Shown one piece after another: positions 8,849-17,071 of a stretch of 64,000 bases of DNA; the first letter of the stretch is position 1, and the number at the start of each line of letters is the position of its first letter. Below the pieces are notes generated by a model, which ran no database searches, had not been told where the DNA came from, and worked only from the letters and a program-made list of their open reading frames with translations. This stretch comes from Pseudomonas spelaei. Lineage in GTDB: Bacteria; Pseudomonadota; Gammaproteobacteria; Pseudomonadales; Pseudomonadaceae. The stretch covers positions 48,441-112,440 of the forward strand of contig NZ_WNNK01000023.1 in assembly GCF_009724245.1 (NCBI RefSeq), given 5' to 3'. The translations under genes were made by a program, and so were the position numbers.

Positions 8849-9688
8849 ATGGGCAATGTCCAGACCGCCGCCAGTGCACAAGAGGCGCTATGGCGCCAGG
8901 CACCGGGTGGTGAGTTGGTCGACCTTGGCCGGCCGCACCGCGTACCGTTGGGGCAGTTGCGTTTGCAGAGAACCCCCAAGCGCATCCTGAGCCGGCGTGA
9001 AGGGATTCTGCTGGGGATTCTCGTACTCGCGCTGCATGGCGCGGTGATCTATTGGGTCAGCCAGAAAGAAACGCCGGTGCTGCCGATTGTGCCGCCGGAA
9101 ATTCCACCGATGACCATTGAGTTTTCTCAACCGGCACCCCCGGTTGTGGAGCCGCCACCGCCGGTGCCGCCACCACCGCCTCCCCCTGTGGTCGAGCCGC
9201 CGCCGCCGGTGGTGGATGAGTTGGCAGCCAAACCGGCTCCACCCAAACCGATTCCGAAACCCAAGCCCAAGCCGGTACCAAAACCCGAGCCCAAGCCGGT
9301 ACCAAAACCCGAGCCCAAGCCTGCACCCAAAGCCGTCGAGCAACCGCCCGCGCCACCGCAACCGGCACCGCCTGCTCCTGCGCCGGCACCCGCCGCGCCG
9401 GCTCCGGTCACACCGGCCTCGGCTAACGCCGCGTACCTGAAGAACCCGGCGCCCGAGTACCCGTCACTGGCCCAGCGCCGGGGGTGGGAAGGCACGGTGC
9501 TGTTGCGGGTGCATGTGCTGGCCAGCGGCAAGCCGGGGGAGATCCAGATTCAGAAGAGCAGCGGTCGCCAGCAACTCGATGACGCCGCATTGACCGCCGT
9601 GAAGCGTTGGAGCTTCGTGCCGGCCAAGCAAGGCGACGTCGCCCAGGATGGCTGGGTCAGCGTACCGATCGACTTCAAGATTCATTGA
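8849..9688 (+). CDS. tonB: Energy transducer TonB
   Basis: A 279-residue inner-membrane protein that couples the proton motive force to outer-membrane receptors. It has a cytoplasmic N-terminus of about 50 residues, one transmembrane helix (GILLGILVLALHGAVIYWV, residues 51-69), a long periplasmic Pro-rich segment with PPP and KPKP/KPEP repeats (about 90-190), and a C-terminal TonB domain with the signature YPSLAQRRGWEGTVLLRV and YxxAxxLxxLxRxWxF-type WSFVPA. It is the first gene of tonB-exbB-exbD. It could serve the receptor at 3.6 kb. Confidence 0.93.
   Translation: MGNVQTAASAQEALWRQAPGGELVDLGRPHRVPLGQLRLQRTPKRILSRREGILLGILVLALHGAVIYWVSQKETPVLPIVPPEIPPMTIEFSQPAPPVVEPPPPVPPPPPPPVVEPPPPVVDELAAKPAPPKPIPKPKPKPVPKPEPKPVPKPEPKPAPKAVEQPPAPPQPAPPAPAPAPAAPAPVTPASANAAYLKNPAPEYPSLAQRRGWEGTVLLRVHVLASGKPGEIQIQKSSGRQQLDDAALTAVKRWSFVPAKQGDVAQDGWVSVPIDFKIH
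9271..9318 (+). repeat. Perfect 24-bp tandem duplication in the tonB linker
   Basis: The unit beginning GCCGGTACCAAAACCC is present twice in direct succession (9271-9294 and 9295-9318). Each copy encodes eight residues of the KPVPKPEP type. It is in frame, so copy-number change would lengthen or shorten the periplasmic rod without breaking the gene. Confidence 0.85.
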
Positions 9689-9731
9689 GCACGGGCTCAA
9701 CACCACATCGCTTACACCGAGGGAACACATC

Positions 9732-10457
9732 ATGACGTTATTGGCATCTCCACTTGAATCCATCGAAAGCGCGGTGATCTGGCTGCTGGTGGTTTTTTCT
9801 GTCGCCACTTGGGGTTTGGCCCTGCTCAAGGGTGTGCAATTCGGCCGCCTCAAGGCCCAGGATCGCAAATTCCACAAACAGTTCTGGGCGGCATCGAGCC
9901 TCGACTCGGCCGCTGAATTGAGCGAAACCCAGCCCGGCGCCGCCGCTCGTGTGGCCCAGGCCGGTTACGCCGCGATTCAGGTGGGTGAGGCGCCTCACGC
10001 CGCCGACCTGAGCCAGGCGATCAATCATCAAGACCGTCTGGAGCGCGCCTTGCGCCAGCAGATCGTGCGTGAGCGCCGCTCCCTGGAAACCGGCCTGGCT
10101 GTGGTCGCCAGTATCGGCAGCACCTCGCCGTTTATCGGTCTGTTCGGCACTGTGTGGGGGATCATGGAAGCGTTGAAAGGCATCAGTGCCGCCGGTTCTG
10201 CCAGCCTGGAAACCGTGGCCGGACCTATCGGTGCTGCATTGGTCGCGACCGGCGTGGGGATCGCCGTCGCGGTGCCGGCGGTGCTGGTCTACAACTACTT
10301 CCTGCGCCGCCTGAAGCTGACTGCCGCCGACCTGGACGACTTCGCCCACGACTTCTACAGCCTGGCGCAGAAGAACGCGTTCCGCGTGCTGATCCATCCG
10401 GCGCTGCACAAGAACGCAACCCAGGGCGGCACGCAGAAAGTGAAGGAGGCGTCCTGA
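9732..10457 (+). CDS. exbB: ExbB proton channel subunit
   Basis: 241 residues. Three transmembrane helices are visible: SAVIWLLVVFSVATWGLALL near the N-terminus, then two in the conserved region SIGSTSPFIGLFGTVWGIM ... GPIGAALVATGVGIAVAVPA. This is the MotA/TolQ/ExbB domain. The start at 9732 follows GAGGGA; the open frame extends upstream into tonB but that part is not conserved-looking. It lies 43 bases after tonB and 1 base before exbD. Confidence 0.93.
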   Translation: MTLLASPLESIESAVIWLLVVFSVATWGLALLKGVQFGRLKAQDRKFHKQFWAASSLDSAAELSETQPGAAARVAQAGYAAIQVGEAPHAADLSQAINHQDRLERALRQQIVRERRSLETGLAVVASIGSTSPFIGLFGTVWGIMEALKGISAAGSASLETVAGPIGAALVATGVGIAVAVPAVLVYNYFLRRLKLTAADLDDFAHDFYSLAQKNAFRVLIHPALHKNATQGGTQKVKEAS

Positions 10458-10458
10458 T

Positions 10459-10860
10459 ATGGCCTTCTCCACACAAGACACCGATGAGGTGCTGAGCGAG
10501 ATCAACGTCACACCGCTGGTAGACGTGATGCTGGTGCTGCTGGTGGTGTTTATCGTCACCGCGCCGCTGCTGACCAACGCGATCCCGATCAACTTGCCCA
10601 AGACCGAAGCTGTGGCGCCGGTGGAGCAGAAAGATCCGCTGGTGGTGAGCATCGATGCGGCCGGCAAACTGTTTATCAACAAGGATGAAATCCAGCCGAA
10701 TTTGCTGGAGTTCAACTTGCAGGCGGCCAAGGCCAAGGACCCGGAGGTGCGGGTGCAACTGCAGGCCGATGATGGTGTGAATTACGGCGAAGTGGCCCGG
10801 GCCATGGCGTCTATCGAGCGCGCGGGCATCACCAAGCTGTCGGTGATTACGGCACGTTAG
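10459..10860 (+). CDS. exbD: ExbD/TolR-family biopolymer transport protein
   Basis: 133 residues with a single N-terminal transmembrane helix preceded by INVTPLVDVMLVLLVVFIV. This holds the Asp residue essential for proton use in the ExbD/TolR family. The periplasmic domain follows. A strong AAGGAGG lies just before the start, in the end of exbB. It is the last gene of the tonB operon. Confidence 0.94.
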   Translation: MAFSTQDTDEVLSEINVTPLVDVMLVLLVVFIVTAPLLTNAIPINLPKTEAVAPVEQKDPLVVSIDAAGKLFINKDEIQPNLLEFNLQAAKAKDPEVRVQLQADDGVNYGEVARAMASIERAGITKLSVITAR

Positions 10861-10884
10861 TTTCAAAAGCCGCGACAATTTTTT

Positions 10885-10918
10885 GGCCGTCTCCTTGGCA
10901 GGGTGCGGCCTTTTTTTT
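10885..10918 (+). terminator. Rho-independent terminator of tonB-exbB-exbD
   Basis: GGCCGTCTCC - loop - GGGTGCGGCC forms an imperfect hairpin followed by eight T. It starts about 25 bases after the exbD stop codon. Confidence 0.6.
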
Positions 10919-10957
10919 GCCTGAAATGAACACATTTTACAAACCACTGAAGGACCC

Positions 10958-10977
10958 TGTGGGAGCCAGTTCCCACA
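10958..10977. repeat. Short REP-like hairpin
   Basis: TGTGGGA and TCCCACA flank a short loop, the outer part of a REP palindrome with the core lost. The surrounding region 10919-11096 has no gene and is AT-rich near 11010. Confidence 0.5.
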
Positions 10978-11096
10978 TTTGGTTGAGTGGTGTTTTGAGT
11001 TTTTGGTTATTAATAAATAGCTTCTTATTCCTTAACGAATATATAACCCGTCCCTATACTGACCAGCAACGTTAAACGCTGCAGGAGGGCACACCC

Positions 11097-11678
11097 ATGC
11101 ACAGCGAGTCGATTCGTTACCTGATCGTGCCGGGCTGGCAAGGATCGCCAGAAGATCATTGGCAAAGTCACTGGCAGAACAGCCTGCCCAACAGCGCCCG
11201 TGTGGAACAGGCCGACTGGCTGGCTCCGCGTCGCGAAGACTGGGTAGCGGCACTGGCCGAAGCCATCGCCGCCGACAGCACGCCGGTGATCCTGATTGCC
11301 CATAGCCTGGGCTGCATCACCGTTGCCCACTGGGCGGCCACCGCGCCGGTGGAGTTTCTGCGCCAGGTGCGTGGCGCTTTGCTGGTGGCGCCGGCTGACG
11401 TCGAACGACCTGCCTGCGCGCCGGCCTTGCGTAACTTTGCGCCGATTCCTGCTGCCCTGCTGCCATTTCCATCCCAAGTCGTCAGCTCCGACAACGACAG
11501 CGCCGTCAGCGCCTCTCGGGCGGTGGAACTGGCACGTAACTGGGGTGCCGAAGTCGGGATTCTGGCGGGTGCAGGGCACATCAATGTGAAGTCCGGACAC
11601 CAGCGCTGGGAACAGGGATTTGCCTATCTCTATCGCCTGCAAAATCGCCTGGAACAGCACTTCCGGCGGCGTGCATAA
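11097..11678 (+). CDS. RBBP9/YdeN-family alpha/beta hydrolase
   Basis: 193 residues. The catalytic serine lies in AHSLGC (about residue 68), a candidate Asp in SDNDS (about 134) and the His in AGHIN (about 161), giving an intact Ser-Asp-His triad. The family (DUF1234/serine hydrolase RBBP9-like) has small esterases of mostly unknown substrate. A GGAGG precedes the start. The next gene, an AAA+ regulator, begins 48 bases downstream, so the two may share a transcript. Confidence 0.85.
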   Translation: MHSESIRYLIVPGWQGSPEDHWQSHWQNSLPNSARVEQADWLAPRREDWVAALAEAIAADSTPVILIAHSLGCITVAHWAATAPVEFLRQVRGALLVAPADVERPACAPALRNFAPIPAALLPFPSQVVSSDNDSAVSASRAVELARNWGAEVGILAGAGHINVKSGHQRWEQGFAYLYRLQNRLEQHFRRRA

Positions 11679-11726
11679 ATTTTCTTCAACGCCTCGTCCC
11701 AGCGCGGATGTGGGCGGGAGCCTGCC

Positions 11727-12659
11727 ATGAGCTTGCATGAAACCTATGGTCAGCCACTGCTGACCTTTCCCGACGCCGATAAAAGCCCCCTGAGCATTCG
11801 TGCCAAGGCCCTGGTATTTGTCGACCCACGTTCCCGGCAACTGCGCGAAGACCTGGAAAACCTGGCCCCGCGTGCGTTACCGGTGCTGATTCGCGGCGAA
11901 ACCGGCAGCGGCAAGGAATTGTTGGCGCGGCATATCCATCGTGGCAGTGATCGCACCGGCTTGTTCGTCTCGGTCAATTGCGGCGCCATCAGCCCCACCT
12001 ACGCCGACGCTGAGTTGTTTGGCTATGCCGCCGGTGCCCACAGTGGCGCGGCCAGTAGTCGTGCTGGTTGGTTCGGTTCGGCCAATGGCGGCACGTTATA
12101 CCTGGATGAAATCGGCGACTTGCCGCTGCCGATCCAGATCAAGCTGTTGGCTGCCCTGGAGAATCACGAAGTCACTCGCGTTGGTGCTCATCAGCCAAGC
12201 CCGGTGGATGTGCGGTTGGTGGCGGCCACCAGCATCGACCTGGCCCAGGCCGTGGCGGTGGGTAAATTTCACGAGCGTCTGTTCCATTACCTCAACGAAG
12301 GCCAGCTTGAATTGCCCGCCTTGCGCGAGCGAGTGGGCGACATTTTGTCCCTGGCCGAGTACTTCCTCGGCATCTACAGCCAGCGCCTGGATTTACCTGT
12401 GCCGCTGATCAGCGATGCGGCTCAGCGAGTGCTGGAGCACCACAGTTGGCCGGGCAACACCCGCGAGCTGGAAAACGTCATTCACTTTGCGTTGCTGGTC
12501 AGCAGCGGCGATGAAATCTTGCCGGAGCATTTGAATTTGCCGGTGAGTCCACCGTCGCTGGCGCAGATCGAACACCAGGCCCGGCAGATCCTCAATCACG
12601 GCACCGAGGCCGAGCGCAGCGCGTTGAAGCGTCTATTGGAAGGGCTGGCGTCTGTATGA
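11727..12659 (+). CDS. Degenerate sigma54-interaction AAA+ protein without HTH
   Basis: 310 residues built almost only of the AAA+ domain of sigma54 enhancer-binding proteins. Walker A is GETGSGKE and Walker B is GGTLYLDEIGD. The sigma54-contacting loop, normally GAFTGA, reads GAHSGA. The segment that normally holds two arginine fingers (F-R-x-D-L-x-x-R-L) reads FHERLFHYL, so both Arg positions are His and Tyr. The protein ends about 35 residues after the WPGNTREL helical region, where a Fis-type HTH would be expected. It resembles SfnR-type regulators of sulfone metabolism in architecture (no receiver domain) and lies before an orphan metQ. It may be a decaying gene or a modulator of another enhancer-binding protein. 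Confidence 0.8.
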   Translation: MSLHETYGQPLLTFPDADKSPLSIRAKALVFVDPRSRQLREDLENLAPRALPVLIRGETGSGKELLARHIHRGSDRTGLFVSVNCGAISPTYADAELFGYAAGAHSGAASSRAGWFGSANGGTLYLDEIGDLPLPIQIKLLAALENHEVTRVGAHQPSPVDVRLVAATSIDLAQAVAVGKFHERLFHYLNEGQLELPALRERVGDILSLAEYFLGIYSQRLDLPVPLISDAAQRVLEHHSWPGNTRELENVIHFALLVSSGDEILPEHLNLPVSPPSLAQIEHQARQILNHGTEAERSALKRLLEGLASV

Positions 12660-12666
12660 ACAAAAT

Positions 12667-12705
12667 GGAATATCAAAGTGAATAAAAGATATTGTTCGGG
12701 AATAA
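12667..12705 (+). promoter_or_regulatory. AT-rich promoter region of metQ with GGAATAT motif
   Basis: GGAATAT (12667-12673) and GGGAATAA (12698-12705) lie 100-140 bases before the metQ start within a locally AT-rich stretch. The heptamer is shared with other sulfur genes of this window. No good sigma54 -24/-12 pair was found. Confidence 0.3.
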
Positions 12706-12808
12706 AAAATCTCGGTATTGTCCGTTCCACGCCGCGATAGCATTTCGCTGGCACACCACATAAGAAGCGGCCGTCGCTGACGACCCGGATTTTCGATAAG
12801 GACACTGC

Positions 12809-13591
12809 ATGAAAAAGGTTCTGTTGTTCACCGCACTGGCGGCTGCCCTGACTGCTGGCATTGCCCAGGCCAACGAGAAACTGGTCGTCGCGGCCACTCC
12901 GATCCCGCACGCGGAGATCCTTGAACTGGTCAAACCGACCCTGGCCAAAGAAGGCGTGGACCTGGAAATCAAGGTCTTCACCGACTACGTACAGCCGAAC
13001 GTGCAAGTGGCCGAGAAGCGTCTGGACGCCAACTACTTCCAGACCCTGCCGTACCTGGAAAACTTCAACAAGGGCAAAGGCACCAACCTGGTCACCGTGG
13101 TCGGTGTGCACGTTGAACCCTTCGGTGGTTATTCGAAAAAGATTAAAAATATTTCAGAGCTGAAAGACGGCGCCACCGTGGCCATCCCGAACGAAGGCAG
13201 CAACAGCGGCCGTGCACTCTTGCTGCTGCAGAAGGCGGGCGTGATCACCCTGAAAGACCCGACCAATGCCCTGGCTACGCCAAAAGACATTGCCAGCAAC
13301 CCGAAAAACCTGAAGTTCAAAGAGCTGGAATCGGCCTTGCTGCCACGGGTTCTGGACCAGGTTGACCTGGACCTGATCAACACCAACTACGCCCTGGAAG
13401 CCGGCCTGAACCCGGCCAAGGATGCGCTGATCATCGAAGACGCCAAGTCGCCGTACGTGAACTTCCTGGTAGCCCGTCCGGACAACAAGGACAGCGTCGC
13501 CATCCAGAAACTGGCCAAGGCCCTGACCAGCCCGGAAGTCAAAGCTTTCATCGAGAAGAAGTACAACGGCGCAGTCGTGCCGGCGTTCTGA
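12809..13591 (+). CDS. metQ: MetQ/NlpA-family substrate-binding protein (orphan)
   Basis: 260 residues with signal peptide MKKVLLFTALAAALTAGIAQA followed by the NlpA/MetQ domain (KVFTDYVQPN, LDANYFQTLPYL, NEGSNSGRALLLLQ, YVNFLVARPDN). There is no lipobox Cys, so it is probably a soluble periplasmic protein. The family binds D/L-methionine or related sulfur compounds. No metN or metI is adjacent; the only such pair in the window is at 26.8-28.5 kb, and it may share that permease. AAGGA precedes the ATG. A strong terminator follows directly. Confidence 0.9.
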   Translation: MKKVLLFTALAAALTAGIAQANEKLVVAATPIPHAEILELVKPTLAKEGVDLEIKVFTDYVQPNVQVAEKRLDANYFQTLPYLENFNKGKGTNLVTVVGVHVEPFGGYSKKIKNISELKDGATVAIPNEGSNSGRALLLLQKAGVITLKDPTNALATPKDIASNPKNLKFKELESALLPRVLDQVDLDLINTNYALEAGLNPAKDALIIEDAKSPYVNFLVARPDNKDSVAIQKLAKALTSPEVKAFIEKKYNGAVVPAF

Positions 13592-13617
13592 TCGAACCCC
13601 AAAACCCCTTCAAGGTT

Positions 13618-13654
13618 TAAACGCCGACGGCTTGAATAGCGTCGGCGTTTTTTA
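13618..13654 (+). terminator. Rho-independent terminator of metQ
   Basis: AACGCCGAC (13620-13628) pairs with GTCGGCGTT (13641-13649), and the T run continues to TTTTTTAT. This is a textbook stem and T tail 30 bases after the metQ stop. Confidence 0.9.
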
Positions 13655-14096
13655 TGGTTGGAATACGATCAAGTGTGGGGGCAAGCCCGCTCACAAGCCC
13701 ATTCCAACATTAGATCTTTTTGGGTTTCAGAGATCCCGGCTATTGATCGCCCGTCGCAGCGCCACCAACCACTTCACCAAATCTTGCGGATCAATCGGTT
13801 TAGTCTCTGCCATCAGTCATTCCCTCGCCTGTTAAGTGGCCGTCAGTCTGGCCAACCGCTGCCCATCCCTGTAGTGCAGCGCCGATAAAAAGAACGCTCC
13901 TACAACTCCGAGAGCGATAGCTGTCACCCGCTTATCCCGCGAATCTGCAGGTTAGCTGTTTGGGTGATATCAATATGCTATTTAGGTATTTAAATTTTAC
14001 TTTTTATACCTTTAAAGTCGGCGCTACTCGACGTTACCCACGTCGATTCGGACCGCGCCAACGCCGCATTACCCCTGCGGCGTCAGGGATTTTCAG
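13655..14096. other. 442-base region before the ABC transporter operon
   Basis: It holds a degenerate single REP (13673-13698, TGTGGGGGCAAGCCCGCT), a possible 28-codon reading frame on the minus strand (separate entry) and an AT-rich stretch at 13970-14020 with AGGTATTTAAA and TATACCTTTAAA. The latter form a loose inverted pair and likely contain the promoter of the permease operon. No further gene is supported. Confidence 0.5.
13727..13813 (-). CDS. Possible 28-residue small protein
   Basis: ATG at 13813, with GAGGG eight bases upstream, opens a frame of 28 codons: MAETKPIDPQDLVKWLVALR then RAINSRDL, ending in TGA. Composition is protein-like (amphipathic DLVKWLVALRRAI). I do not recognise it. 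It may be the start of a decayed larger gene or a true small protein. The well-spaced ribosome binding site is the main support. Confidence 0.3.
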   Translation of the reverse strand: MAETKPIDPQDLVKWLVALRRAINSRDL

Positions 14097-14762
14097 ATGA
14101 CCTTCGATTACGCTTTTATCCTCAGCACCCTACCGGCGTTTCTCAAGGCCGTGGGCGTGACCCTGCAAGTGGGCTTGATCGCCATCGGCACGTCGCTGCT
14201 GGTGGCGTTGATCAACGCCACGCTGTTGGTATTTCGCACGCCATACCTGTGGCGCCTGGTGGCGCTGTATGTGGAGTTGGCCCGCAACACACCGTTGCTG
14301 ATTCAACTGTTCTTCGTCTACTTCGCCTTGCCGGCCCTGGGCGTGAATATTTCCGGATTCTGGGCGGCGATTATCACCATGACATTTCTCGGTGGCGCCT
14401 ACCTCACCGAAGTACTGCGCGCCGGTGTTGAGGCCGTGCCGCTGGCACAGATTGAGTCTGGCAAATCCATCGGCTTGTCCCACTGGCAGCTGTTGCGCCA
14501 TGTGATCCTGCCCCAGGCCGGGATCCTCAGCCTGCCGGCGCTGTTTGCCAACTTCATCTTCTTGCTCAAGGAGACTACTGTGGTCTCGGCGGTGGCGGTG
14601 CCGGAGATTCTCTACACCACCAAAAGCTACATCGCCCTTTACTACAAAACCTACGAAATGCTCGCGGTGCTGACCTTGATCTGCGTGCTGTTGTTCCTGC
14701 CGCTGTCGCTGTTGCTCAGCCGCCTGGAAAGGAGGCTCCAGCATGGCCAGTTCGGGTCTTGA
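14097..14762 (+). CDS. Polar amino acid ABC transporter permease (first)
   Basis: 221 residues of the HisM/GlnP-type permease family, with five predicted membrane helices. The conserved EAA loop region reads LTEVLRAGVEAVPLAQIESGKSIGLS. It pairs with the second permease, overlapping it by 20 bases. First gene of a four-gene transporter operon (permease, permease, ATPase, binding lipoprotein). The substrate is probably cystine, methionine derivatives or another polar amino acid; the adjacent metQ suggests a sulfur compound (inference). Confidence 0.88.
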   Translation: MTFDYAFILSTLPAFLKAVGVTLQVGLIAIGTSLLVALINATLLVFRTPYLWRLVALYVELARNTPLLIQLFFVYFALPALGVNISGFWAAIITMTFLGGAYLTEVLRAGVEAVPLAQIESGKSIGLSHWQLLRHVILPQAGILSLPALFANFIFLLKETTVVSAVAVPEILYTTKSYIALYYKTYEMLAVLTLICVLLFLPLSLLLSRLERRLQHGQFGS

Positions 14763-15402
14763 GTTGTTGTGGGTGTCGTTGCCGCAACTGGGCAAGGGCG
14801 CTGCACAAACCCTGTCGATTTCATTCTTGAGCATTGCCTTCAGTACCGTCGGCGGCGTGTTGTATGGCGTATTGCGTACCCTGAACGTGAAAACCATCGA
14901 CGTAGCGCTGCGGATCTACCTGGAACTGTTTCGCGCGATTCCGGTGCTGGTCTGGTTGTACCTGCTGTTTTTCGGCATGCCGATTTTCTTTGGCCTGAGC
15001 ATTCCCAGTTTCTGGTGCGCGGTGCTGGTGTTGTCCCTGTGGGGCGCCAGTGAAGTCGGCGAAGTGGTGCGTGGTGCGTTGCATTCCTTGCCGCGTGGCC
15101 AGCGCGAAGCGGGCTTGTCGATTGGCTTGTCTGATCCGCAACTCTACAGCTATGTGCTGCTGCCCCAGGCCCTGAAACGCATGACCCCGCCGACCATCAA
15201 CGTCTACACCCGCATCATCAAGACCAGTTCGTTGGCGGTGCTGATCGGTGTGGTGGATGTGATCAAGGTCGGCCAGCAAATCATCGAGCGCACCTACGAG
15301 TCGGTATTGATCTACGGCGCGCTGTTCCTGTTTTTCTTCTTTATCTGCTACCCGTTGTCAGCCGCCTCCAAGGTGCTGGAACGGCGCTGGGCCCAAGCAT
15401 GA
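14743..15402 (+). CDS. Polar amino acid ABC transporter permease (second)
   Basis: 219 residues, same family as the preceding gene. The EAA-type loop reads SEVGEVVRGALHSLPRGQREAGLSIGLSDPQ. The start is preceded by a strong AAAGGAGG inside the first permease gene. Its stop overlaps the ATPase start as ATGA, so the three inner-membrane components are translationally coupled. Confidence 0.88.
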   Translation: MASSGLELLWVSLPQLGKGAAQTLSISFLSIAFSTVGGVLYGVLRTLNVKTIDVALRIYLELFRAIPVLVWLYLLFFGMPIFFGLSIPSFWCAVLVLSLWGASEVGEVVRGALHSLPRGQREAGLSIGLSDPQLYSYVLLPQALKRMTPPTINVYTRIIKTSSLAVLIGVVDVIKVGQQIIERTYESVLIYGALFLFFFFICYPLSAASKVLERRWAQA

Positions 15403-16175
15403 GTGCATTGATCGAGTTCCAGGGTTTCAACAAATTCTTCGGCGAGCAGCAGGTGCTCAAGGGCATCAACCTGAGTGTCGAAAGCGGCGAAGTGGTGGTG
15501 ATCCTCGGCCCCAGCGGCTGTGGCAAAAGCACGTTATTGCGTTGCCTCAACGGCCTGGAAATGGCCCACAGCGGGCATCTGCGTTTCGCAGGTAAAGAGC
15601 TGCTGAACAAGGCCACCGACTGGCGCCAGGTGCGTCAGGACGTGGGCATGGTGTTCCAGAGTTATCACCTGTTTCCCCACATGAGCGTGCTCGACAACAT
15701 CCTGTTGGGCCCGCTGAAAGTGCAAAAGCGTGCCCCGCGTGAAGCCCGTGCCCAGGCAGAGCAACTGCTGGAGCGAGTCGGCCTGGCCGACAAGCGCGAC
15801 GCCTATCCGCGCCAGCTTTCGGGTGGTCAGCAACAACGCATCGCCATCGTCCGTTCGCTGTGCATGAACCCGCAGGTCATGCTGTTTGACGAAGTCACCG
15901 CCGCCCTCGACCCGGAGATGGTCAAGGAGGTGCTGGAGGTGATCCAGGGCCTGGCCCGGGACGGCATGACGCTGCTGATTGTCACCCACGAAATGGCCTT
16001 CGCCCGCGCCGTCGCCGACCGCGTGGTGTTTATGGAGGCTGGCCGCATCCTCGAACAGAACACCCCCGAGGCATTCTTTACGAACCCGCAAACCGCACGC
16101 GCGCAGCAGTTCCTGGAGAAGTTCTCCTTCGTTTCAACACTGCCCAAAAAAACCAAGGAACTGGAGCTGTTATGA
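15399..16175 (+). CDS. Amino acid ABC transporter ATP-binding protein
   Basis: 258 residues. Walker A GPSGCGKST, signature LSGGQQQR, Walker B VMLFDEVTAALDP (with V where most relatives have PTSALDP P) and the H-loop THEM are intact. It belongs to the GlnQ/HisP/TcyN class. ATGA overlaps join it to both neighbours. Confidence 0.9.
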   Translation: MSALIEFQGFNKFFGEQQVLKGINLSVESGEVVVILGPSGCGKSTLLRCLNGLEMAHSGHLRFAGKELLNKATDWRQVRQDVGMVFQSYHLFPHMSVLDNILLGPLKVQKRAPREARAQAEQLLERVGLADKRDAYPRQLSGGQQQRIAIVRSLCMNPQVMLFDEVTAALDPEMVKEVLEVIQGLARDGMTLLIVTHEMAFARAVADRVVFMEAGRILEQNTPEAFFTNPQTARAQQFLEKFSFVSTLPKKTKELELL

Positions 16176-17047
16176 AAACTGCCAAGTCTTCACTGCTGTT
16201 ATTGCCATTGTTCGGCCTCGCGTTGCTGGCCGGCTGCAACAAGTCCGAAGAACCCGCCAAACCTGCGGCCGCAGCGCCGGCAGCGGTGAGCTACATCGAC
16301 AAGATCAAGGCCCGGGACAAGCTGATTGTGGGTGTGTTCACCGACAAGCCGCCGTTCGGTTTTGTCGACGAAGCTGGTCGCTACGTCGGCTTTGATACCG
16401 ACATCGGCCGTCGTTTTGCCAAGGACTTGCTGGGCGACGAGAACAAGGTCGAATTCGTTGCGGTGGAGCCGGCGAGCCGTATTCCGTTCCTGCAAAGCGA
16501 CAAGGTCGACTTGATCCTCGCCAACATGACCGTGACGCCGGAGCGCAAGGAAGCGGTGGAGTTCACCAACCCCAACCTGAAAGTCGCGGTACAGGCGCTG
16601 GTGCCCCAAGGCAGCGAAGTGAAAAACCTGGACGACCTGGCCAGCCGCACCACCATCGTGACGACCGGTACTACTGCTGATATCTGGCTGACCAAGAATC
16701 ACCCGGATTGGAAGCTGCTCAAGTTCGAGAAAAACTCCGAGTCGCTGCAAGCCTTGGCCGGTGGCCGTGGTGATGCTTACGCGCAAGACAACCTGGTGCT
16801 GTTCAGCTGGGCCAAGCAGAACCCTGGTTATCGGGTGCTGGAGCAGAAGTTGGGCGATGAGGCACCGATTGCGCCGGCGGTAAAGAAGGGCAATATCGAA
16901 CTGCGTGATTGGGTGAATGCCGAGTTGGCGAAGCTGGGTGAGGAGAAGTATCTGCTCAAGCTGTATGACCAGTATGTGCGCAAGGAACTGAGCGATGACA
17001 CCAAGCCTGAGAGTGTGATTGTGGAAGGGGGTAAGTGGCAGGGTTAA
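16172..17047 (+). CDS. ABC transporter substrate-binding lipoprotein (SBP_bac_3)
   Basis: 291 residues. The lipobox LLAGC at residues 19-23 predicts a lipoprotein. The family-3 binding domain follows (KLIVGVFTDKPPFGFVDEAGR, GFDTDIGRRFAKDL, DLILANMTVTPERKEAVEFT). It binds polar amino acids. Last gene of the operon; a REP doublet follows. Confidence 0.9.
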   Translation: MKTAKSSLLLLPLFGLALLAGCNKSEEPAKPAAAAPAAVSYIDKIKARDKLIVGVFTDKPPFGFVDEAGRYVGFDTDIGRRFAKDLLGDENKVEFVAVEPASRIPFLQSDKVDLILANMTVTPERKEAVEFTNPNLKVAVQALVPQGSEVKNLDDLASRTTIVTTGTTADIWLTKNHPDWKLLKFEKNSESLQALAGGRGDAYAQDNLVLFSWAKQNPGYRVLEQKLGDEAPIAPAVKKGNIELRDWVNAELAKLGEEKYLLKLYDQYVRKELSDDTKPESVIVEGGKWQG

Positions 17048-17071
17048 TTATGGAGTGACTGCGCTGGCGTC

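Noticed and set aside
12749..12770. TGGCAC as a sigma54 -24 box before metQ
   Set aside because: No GC-containing -12 element (TTGC-like) at the required spacing.
14097..17047. Naming the first ABC operon tcyJLN
   Set aside because: It has two permeases and a binding lipoprotein; the cystine name fits better to the operon with dcyD at 34.6-38 kb.
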